DNA from: a bacterium
GTDB taxonomy: Bacteria; Krumholzibacteriota; Krumholzibacteria; LZORAL124-64-63
Reading direction: 5' to 3'
Assembly (NCBI GenBank): GCA_016873405.1
Contig: VGXH01000030.1
Coordinates: 1-10,309, forward strand
Length of the DNA: 10,309 bases
Made by a program: the position numbers and the translations under genes. Of the stretch, positions 6,766 to 10,309 are shown in pieces (positions within the stretch are counted from its first letter, which is position 1; every line of letters starts with the position of its first letter). The notes under the pieces were generated by a model. It was not told the DNA's origin. It worked only from the letters and a program-made list of their open reading frames with translations, and did not search any database.

Positions 6766-8697
6766 TTACTTGTAGCTGCGGGTCTTCAGTTCGACGTTCT
6801 CGAACACCAGCGGTTCCTTGTGCATCACGGGTTCCCTGCCGGGACCCGTGTACTCCCAGGCCGAGACGAAGGCGAAGTTGGCGTCGTCGCGCTTCGCCTC
6901 GCCCTCGGGCGTCTGGTGCTCGTCGCGGAAGTGGCCGCCGCACGATTCCTCGCGCATGAGGGCGTCGCGCGCCATCAGCTCGCCGAGCTCCAGGTAGTCG
7001 CACAGGCGGTTGGCCTGCTCGAGCTGCTTGTTCAGGTCCTCCGCCGAGCCGGTCAGGGCCAGATCGTGCCAGAACGACTCGCGCAGCTTGCCGATCGTCG
7101 CGATCGCCTCGTTCAGGCCCGCCGCGTTGCGGGACATGCCGACCTTGTCCCACATCGTGCGGCCCAGTTCCCAGTGGATGTCCCGCACCGTGCGCTTGCC
7201 CTTGATCGCGAGCAGGCGTTTGAGGTGCGCGCGCGTCTCGTCCTCCACCGCCGCGAACGCCTCGTGGTCGGCCTTGACCGTGGACACTTTCGCGCCCGCC
7301 AGATACGAGGCCACCACGCGCGGCACCACGAAGTAGCCGTCGGCCAGACCCTGCATCAGGGCGCTGGCGCCCAGCCGGTTGGCGCCGTGGTCGGAGAAGT
7401 TTTTCTCGCCGGCCACGAACAGGCCGTCGATCGTGCCCTGCAGGTCATAGTCCACCCACAGCCCGCCCATGGTGTAGTGGGGGGCGGGGTAGATCATCAT
7501 CGGCGTGTCGTAGGGACTGTCGCCGATGATCTCGCGGTACATGTCGAACAGGTTGCCGTAGCGGTCGCCCACGACATCCTTGCCCAGACGCTTGATCGCG
7601 TCGGCGAAGTCCAGGTACACCGACTGCGACGAGAAATAGGCGCTCTTGCCCTGGTCGCACTCGACCTTGGCCGCCCGGGCCGCGATGTCGCGCGGCACCA
7701 GGTTGCCGAAGGCGGGATAGCGCCGCTCCAGGTAGTAGTCGCGCTCGGCCTCGGGAATCTCGTTCGGGCGCCGCCTGTCGCCCGGCTTCTTCGGCACCCA
7801 GACGCGGCCGTCGTTGCGCAGGCTCTCGCTCATCAGGGTCAGCTTGGACTGGTAGTCGCCCATCTGCGGCACGGCCGTCGGATGGATCTGCGTGTAGCAG
7901 GGGTTGCTGAACAGCGCGCCGCGCCGGTGGGCCCGCCAGATCGCCGTCGTGTTGCAGTTGACGGCGTTGGTCGAGAGGTAGAACACCGGGCTGTAGCCGC
8001 CGGTGGCCAGCACCACGGCGTCGGCGGCGAAGCGCTTGATCTCGCCGGTGGTCAGCTCGCGGACGATGATGCCGCGCGCCCGGCCATCGACCACGACCAG
8101 GTCCAGCATCTCGTGGCGCGGGTACATCCTGACCGTGCCGGCCTCGACCTGTCTCACGAGCGCGCTGTAGACGCCCAGCAGCAGCTGCTGGCCGGTCTGG
8201 CCGCGGGCGTAGAAGGTGCGGCTGACCTGCACGCCGCCGAACGAGCGGTTGGCCAGCGCGCCGCCGTACTCGCGCGCGAAGGGCACGCCCATGGCCACGG
8301 ACTGGTCGATGATCGCCGTCGACAGCTGCGCCAGCCGGTAGACGTTGGCTTCGCGCGAACGGTAATCGCCGCCCTTGATCGTGTCGTAGAACAGGCGCTG
8401 CACGCTGTCCGAGTCGTTCTGGTAGTTCTTGGCGGCGTTGATGCCGCCCTGCGCGGCGACGCTGTGCGCGCGGCGCGGAGTGTCCTGGATGCAGAAGTTG
8501 AGCACGTTGTAGCCCAGCTCGCCCAGGGTCGCCGCGGCGCCGCCGCCGGCCAGGCCGGTGCCCACCACGATCACGGTGAACTTCCGGCGGTTGCCGCCCG
8601 GGGCCACCAGCGGGTTGTCCATCGCGTGGCGGTCCCACTTGTCGGCCAGCGGGCCGGCGGGGATCCTGGCGTCCAGGACGCGGTTGCCCGTCGTCAT
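6766..8697 (-). CDS. sdhA: Succinate dehydrogenase/fumarate reductase flavoprotein subunit
   Basis: 643 residues, the usual length for the Bacteroidetes/Chlorobi-like class. It interconverts succinate and fumarate on covalent FAD. Visible: Rossmann FAD motif [12 protein letters not shown] (44-55); His78 in [11 protein letters not shown], the expected histidyl-FAD attachment; and active-site elements IHPTAVP (His272), ESLRNDGR (291-298), PRD (Arg336, the expected proton-transfer Arg), HYTMGG (His407) and [10 protein letters not shown] (438-447, Arg441). The C-terminal helical domain contains [19 protein letters not shown] (583-601), a hallmark of this subclass. Its ATG lies one base after the sdhC stop, and the sdhC end carries GGAGGT seven bases before the ATG. 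Translational coupling is therefore likely. No catalytic residue appears missing. Confidence 0.98.
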   Translation of the reverse strand: MTTGNRVLDARIPAGPLADKWDRHAMDNPLVAPGGNRRKFTVIVVGTGLAGGGAAATLGELGYNVLNFCIQDTPRRAHSVAAQGGINAAKNYQNDSDSVQRLFYDTIKGGDYRSREANVYRLAQLSTAIIDQSVAMGVPFAREYGGALANRSFGGVQVSRTFYARGQTGQQLLLGVYSALVRQVEAGTVRMYPRHEMLDLVVVDGRARGIIVRELTTGEIKRFAADAVVLATGGYSPVFYLSTNAVNCNTTAIWRAHRRGALFSNPCYTQIHPTAVPQMGDYQSKLTLMSESLRNDGRVWVPKKPGDRRRPNEIPEAERDYYLERRYPAFGNLVPRDIAARAAKVECDQGKSAYFSSQSVYLDFADAIKRLGKDVVGDRYGNLFDMYREIIGDSPYDTPMMIYPAPHYTMGGLWVDYDLQGTIDGLFVAGEKNFSDHGANRLGASALMQGLADGYFVVPRVVASYLAGAKVSTVKADHEAFAAVEDETRAHLKRLLAIKGKRTVRDIHWELGRTMWDKVGMSRNAAGLNEAIATIGKLRESFWHDLALTGSAEDLNKQLEQANRLCDYLELGELMARDALMREESCGGHFRDEHQTPEGEAKRDDANFAFVSAWEYTGPGREPVMHKEPLVFENVELKTRSYK

Positions 8698-8698
8698 C

Positions 8699-9412
8699 TC
8701 AGTGACCTCCGTGCGAGACGGCGTTCGGGTCGCCGCTGATGTACAGCACCACCGGCAGCAGGATGAACCCGATCGCCAGCAGGATCGACACGACCAGCGC
8801 CGCCCGCGTCAGGAAGGGCAGCCAGCGGTCGTTCGCCCAGCCCAGCGACTGGAAGGCGCTCCAGGCGCCGTGTCGCAGGTGCATCCCGAGCAGGATCATC
8901 GCCACCACCGTGAAGGCGACGAAGGACGGATCCTTGAAGGCCTTCACGACGACCTGGTAGAGATTCTTCGTCCCGTCCGCGTTCTTCGGGAACGCGTTGC
9001 CGGCGTTGAACTTGAACATGAAGATGTGCGCGATCACGAAGACCAGGATGACGATGCCCGAGATGATCATCGAGCGCGAGGCCAGCGTCTTGCGGCTGCG
9101 GCCGCCCGCGTCGCGCGCGTATTTGTAGCCCTGCTTGCGCGCGGCCAGCTTGTCGGTGACGGCCACGGTCACCGCCGCCGCGACATGGAAGGCGGCGATC
9201 ACCAGCAGGCCCGCCTCGAAGGCGTAGATGAGCCAGCCGTGCACGGCCGTCTCCAGGAAGTGGGCGTAGCCGTTGAAGGCGTCCGGGCCGAGGAACAGCG
9301 TGAGATTGCCGAGCAGATGGACGACGACGAATCCGACCAGCAGGAAGCCCGTCAGCCCGGTGATCACCTTCTTCCCGACCGATGACCAGAGGGCCGATCC
9401 GAATGAGGACAT
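8699..9412 (-). CDS. sdhC: Succinate dehydrogenase cytochrome b558-type membrane anchor (di-heme)
   Basis: 237 residues from the ATG at 9412-9410. Five hydrophobic spans are visible at about 15-37, 60-85, 113-134, 163-182 and 201-224. This is the single-polypeptide class B anchor (TIGR02046-like) rather than the SdhC/SdhD pair. One His in each of the first four spans (His32, His76, His129, His178) matches the order of the four axial ligands of the two b hemes in Bacillus SdhC and Wolinella FrdC. That points to menaquinone as the partner. An upstream in-frame start at 9442 would add ten residues (MRPQPRECVF). I prefer 9412 because it has GGGAG nine bases upstream and puts the first span near the N-terminus as in the family. 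It is first in the order sdhC-sdhA-sdhB. Confidence 0.96.
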   Translation of the reverse strand: MSSFGSALWSSVGKKVITGLTGFLLVGFVVVHLLGNLTLFLGPDAFNGYAHFLETAVHGWLIYAFEAGLLVIAAFHVAAAVTVAVTDKLAARKQGYKYARDAGGRSRKTLASRSMIISGIVILVFVIAHIFMFKFNAGNAFPKNADGTKNLYQVVVKAFKDPSFVAFTVVAMILLGMHLRHGAWSAFQSLGWANDRWLPFLTRAALVVSILLAIGFILLPVVLYISGDPNAVSHGGH

Positions 9413-9421
9413 GAACACGCA

Positions 9422-9426
9422 CTCCC
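9422..9426 (-). promoter_or_regulatory. Shine-Dalgarno site deciding the sdhC start
   Basis: GGGAG on the minus strand (plus-strand CTCCC) lies nine bases before the ATG at 9412. It lies within the alternative longer reading from 9442 and argues for the shorter protein. Confidence 0.55.
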
Positions 9427-9466
9427 GGGGCTGAGGACGCAAGCGCCAACGGCTGTCGGTGCGGGT

Positions 9467-9495
9467 ACTCTATGCCGGTGTCGGGGGTATCTCAA
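9467..9495 (-). promoter_or_regulatory. sigma70-type promoter of the sdhCAB operon
   Basis: On the minus strand, TTGAGA (9495-9490, five of six -35 matches) and TAGAGT (9472-9467, four of six -10 matches) are separated by exactly 17 bases. Transcription would begin near 9460, leaving a leader of about 48 bases before sdhC. The long palindrome ends only seven bases upstream of the -35 box. Confidence 0.6.
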
Positions 9496-9502
9496 CCGCA
9501 AA

Positions 9503-9667
9503 CTGGTGCCCTGAGTCGGAAATACGCGGCCCTTTCGGCGAGTCATCCAGGCGCCCGGCAAGGCGCGACGGCGAGAGCGTAGCCCACCTACGCCGAGGAG
9601 GAGCAACGCGGCCGAGCGCCTGGATGACTCGCCGAAAGGGCCGCGTATTTCCGACTCAGGACACCAG
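9503..9667. repeat. 165-bp nested palindrome in a divergent promoter region (element 2)
   Basis: The arms 9503-9559 and 9611-9667 are complementary at 55 of 57 positions, including an unbroken 45-base stretch (9510-9554 with 9616-9660). The two mismatches (9509/9661 and 9555/9615) are C opposite A. The centre has a six-pair hairpin, GCGTAG (9577-9582), loop CCCAC, CTACGC (9588-9593), on exactly the same symmetry axis as the arms. Between hairpin and arms are two 17-base segments (9560-9576 and 9594-9610), both purine-rich and mostly G/A opposite G/A, forming a symmetric internal loop. It lies between two gene starts, so it cannot be a simple 3'-end terminator. It codes for no protein I can support. 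It resembles a MITE- or ERIC-like palindromic element in design, but no target-site duplication is visible. Confidence 0.93.
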
Positions 9668-9750
9668 CGGTCGCTCGGCGTTCTCGGCCGGCGCCGCCGC
9701 CGCCGCCGCGCCGGGGTGGGGCGGGGCGGCAGCGCTCGGGCCCGGGCGGC

Positions 9751-9777
9751 GGGGCGAGCGCGCTTCGCGCTTGCCCC
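9751..9777. repeat. GC-rich hairpin
   Basis: GGGGCGAGCGCG (9751-9762) and CGCGCTTGCCCC (9766-9777) are complementary except for one G/T position, with loop CTT. No U-tract follows. Its role is unknown; it may be part of the leader of the downstream gene or just compositional. Confidence 0.5.
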
Positions 9778-9810
9778 GCGGGCGCCGGCGACGAATCATT
9801 CGAGACGCCG

Positions 9811-9832
9811 CCGGCGGGTCGGATCCCGCCGG
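9811..9832 (+). promoter_or_regulatory. Perfect hairpin just upstream of the ribosome binding site
   Basis: CCGGCGGG (9811-9818) and CCCGCCGG (9825-9832) form eight G/C pairs around the loop TCGGAT. It ends eight bases before the Shine-Dalgarno site of the glycosyltransferase gene. It could affect initiation or mRNA stability; no riboswitch class is recognised. Confidence 0.4.
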
Positions 9833-9840
9833 GCGCAAGA

Positions 9841-9846
9841 AGGGAG
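9841..9846 (+). promoter_or_regulatory. Shine-Dalgarno site deciding the GTG start of the glycosyltransferase
   Basis: AGGGAG lies seven bases before the GTG at 9854, which supports that start codon. A second in-frame GTG at 9863 is further away and less well placed. Confidence 0.6.
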
Positions 9847-9853
9847 TCCACCG

Positions 9854-10309
9854 GTGCGGTTTGTGGGCAAGGGGGGGTGGCGCGGGCGCTGGCCGCTGCT
9901 GGCGGTCGCCGCCTACGCCGCGCTGGGCCTGGTCGTGTCGCTGCGCACGGCGCCGCTGGGCGACCTGGGCGTCGAGGCCGACTTCTTCGCCGAGCTGGCG
10001 CCCGCCGCGCAGGAACTGGCGGCCGGGCGCTTCGCGGTGGCGAACCACCCCTTCAAGGGGCCGCTGCACGCCTTGGTGCTGGTGCCCGTCCACGCCGCGC
10101 TGGCGCCGCTGGGCGTCGGCTGGTACCGGGCTGCGGTCGTGGTCAGCCTGCTGGCCGCCGCGGGCACGCTCCTGCTGCTGCACCGGCTCGCGCGCGACCT
10201 GGCCGGCCCGCGCGCGGCGGCCGTCGCCCTGGCGGTGGCGGCCGCGCTCAAGGTCTTCTTCATCCACGCCCACAAGGCGGCGTCGGACCCGCTCTTCGTG
10301 CTGCTGGTG
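9854..10309 (+). CDS. GT39/PMT_2-like membrane glycosyltransferase, N-terminal part, cut by right window edge
   Basis: 152 codons are visible, open to the window end. The start is basic (MRFVGKGGWRGRW), then come hydrophobic spans at about 14-30, 70-88, 93-110 and 120-138, a multi-span layout. The loop after the first span has acidic residues (Asp37, Glu41, Asp43 in GDLGVEADFF) followed by a Gln-Glu-Leu helix and NHPFKGPLHALVL (64-76). This fits the first periplasmic loop of GT-C enzymes such as ArnT and the PMT_2 family, where an acidic residue is catalytic and a P-PLH/Y-type motif follows. KAASDPLFVLL (141-151) matches the conserved start of a later helix. Such enzymes move a sugar from a polyprenyl-phosphate donor to a lipid or protein outside the cytoplasm. 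Acceptor and sugar are unknown. A run of seven Gs (9871-9877) at codons 6-8 is noteworthy. Family assignment is moderate because most of the protein is missing. Confidence 0.72.
   Translation, partial: MRFVGKGGWRGRWPLLAVAAYAALGLVVSLRTAPLGDLGVEADFFAELAPAAQELAAGRFAVANHPFKGPLHALVLVPVHAALAPLGVGWYRAAVVVSLLAAAGTLLLLHRLARDLAGPRAAAVALAVAAALKVFFIHAHKAASDPLFVLLV

Larger units (their letters stand above)
9668..9853. other. Low-complexity GC-rich leader region before the glycosyltransferase gene
   Basis: It holds a GCC-triplet run (about 9691-9707), three G4 tracts in close succession (9713-9716, 9718-9721, 9723-9726) that could form a G-quadruplex with a nearby G run, and two hairpins described separately. 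The only AT-rich spot is an 11-base odd palindrome, CGAAT-C-ATTCG, at 9792-9802, which could be an operator or part of a promoter. No clear -35/-10 pair and no convincing gene were seen. Confidence 0.5.

Noticed and set aside
3971..7153. Long minus-strand open frame (1060 codons)
   Set aside because: It overlaps the lipoprotein gene antisense and sdhB out of frame, has low-complexity composition and no plausible start or ribosome binding site.
3391..8739. Very long plus-strand open frame (1782 codons)
   Set aside because: It crosses three well-supported genes on both strands, is Arg/Gly/Ala/Val-rich with no domain, and reads antisense to sdhA and sdhB. It is a GC-composition shadow.
9411..9442. 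Longer sdhC starting at 9442
   Set aside because: The added ten residues are not family-like, and the clear GGGAG site fits the ATG at 9412.
9503..9667. An insertion sequence, or an IS terminal inverted repeat pair
   Set aside because: There is no transposase, and only 51 bases lie between the arms. No flanking target-site duplication was seen. A non-autonomous element remains possible.
9503..9667. CRISPR repeat or tRNA-like structure
   Set aside because: There are no repeated spacer units, no cloverleaf arms and no cas genes in view.
9588..9851. Small minus-strand open frames between the sdh promoter and the glycosyltransferase
   Set aside because: They run through the palindrome arms and GCC repeats, with repetitive Arg/Pro/Ala composition and no ribosome binding site.

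Overview
The window is very GC-rich DNA in which codon third positions are almost all G or C, so several spurious open frames run opposite or across the real genes. It looks like a chromosomal segment of a GC-rich Gram-negative environmental bacterium. The evidence is a lipoprotein with a classical lipobox, a eukaryotic-like Ser/Thr kinase fused to kinesin-light-chain-type TPRs (a design common in Planctomycetes, Acidobacteria and FCB-related candidate phyla), and a class B succinate dehydrogenase of Bacteroidetes/Chlorobi/Deltaproteobacteria type. A lineage such as Eisenbacteria or Krumholzibacteriota is a guess; no phylogenetic marker is present. I see no tRNA, rRNA, CRISPR array, transposase or phage gene.

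Layout. Positions 1-969 (minus) hold the N-terminal 323 codons of an ABC-F ribosome-associated ATPase, cut by the window edge. A divergent intergenic region leads to a transmembrane PknB-like kinase with eight 42-residue TPR units (1193-3721, plus). A 246-base gap with a small hairpin and an AT-rich island follows. Next is a secreted lipoprotein (3968-5788, plus) with a beta-rich N-terminal region, an SdrD_B/Cna-B-like domain and a helical C-terminal module. It converges on the sdhCAB operon (9412 down to 5932, minus), which encodes the di-heme cytochrome b, the flavoprotein and the iron-sulfur protein of a menaquinone-type succinate dehydrogenase/fumarate reductase. Last is the start of a multi-membrane-span GT39/PMT_2-like glycosyltransferase (9854 to the right edge, plus).

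The sdh genes form one respiratory complex and are tightly spaced (1 and 15 bases apart), with a good sigma70-type promoter ahead of sdhC. The other genes show no obvious functional link to each other.

The most unusual signal is a pair of long, nearly perfect nested palindromes: 5792-5913, between the convergent lipoprotein and sdhB ends, and 9503-9667, in the divergent region 7 bases upstream of the sdh -35 box. Their arm sequences are unrelated (47 and 57 positions), but the layout is the same. Each has a small central hairpin that opens with AGCG and is followed by CGC(C)GAGGA, and every arm mismatch is a transition. They look like two members of a repeat family with variable arms and a conserved core.
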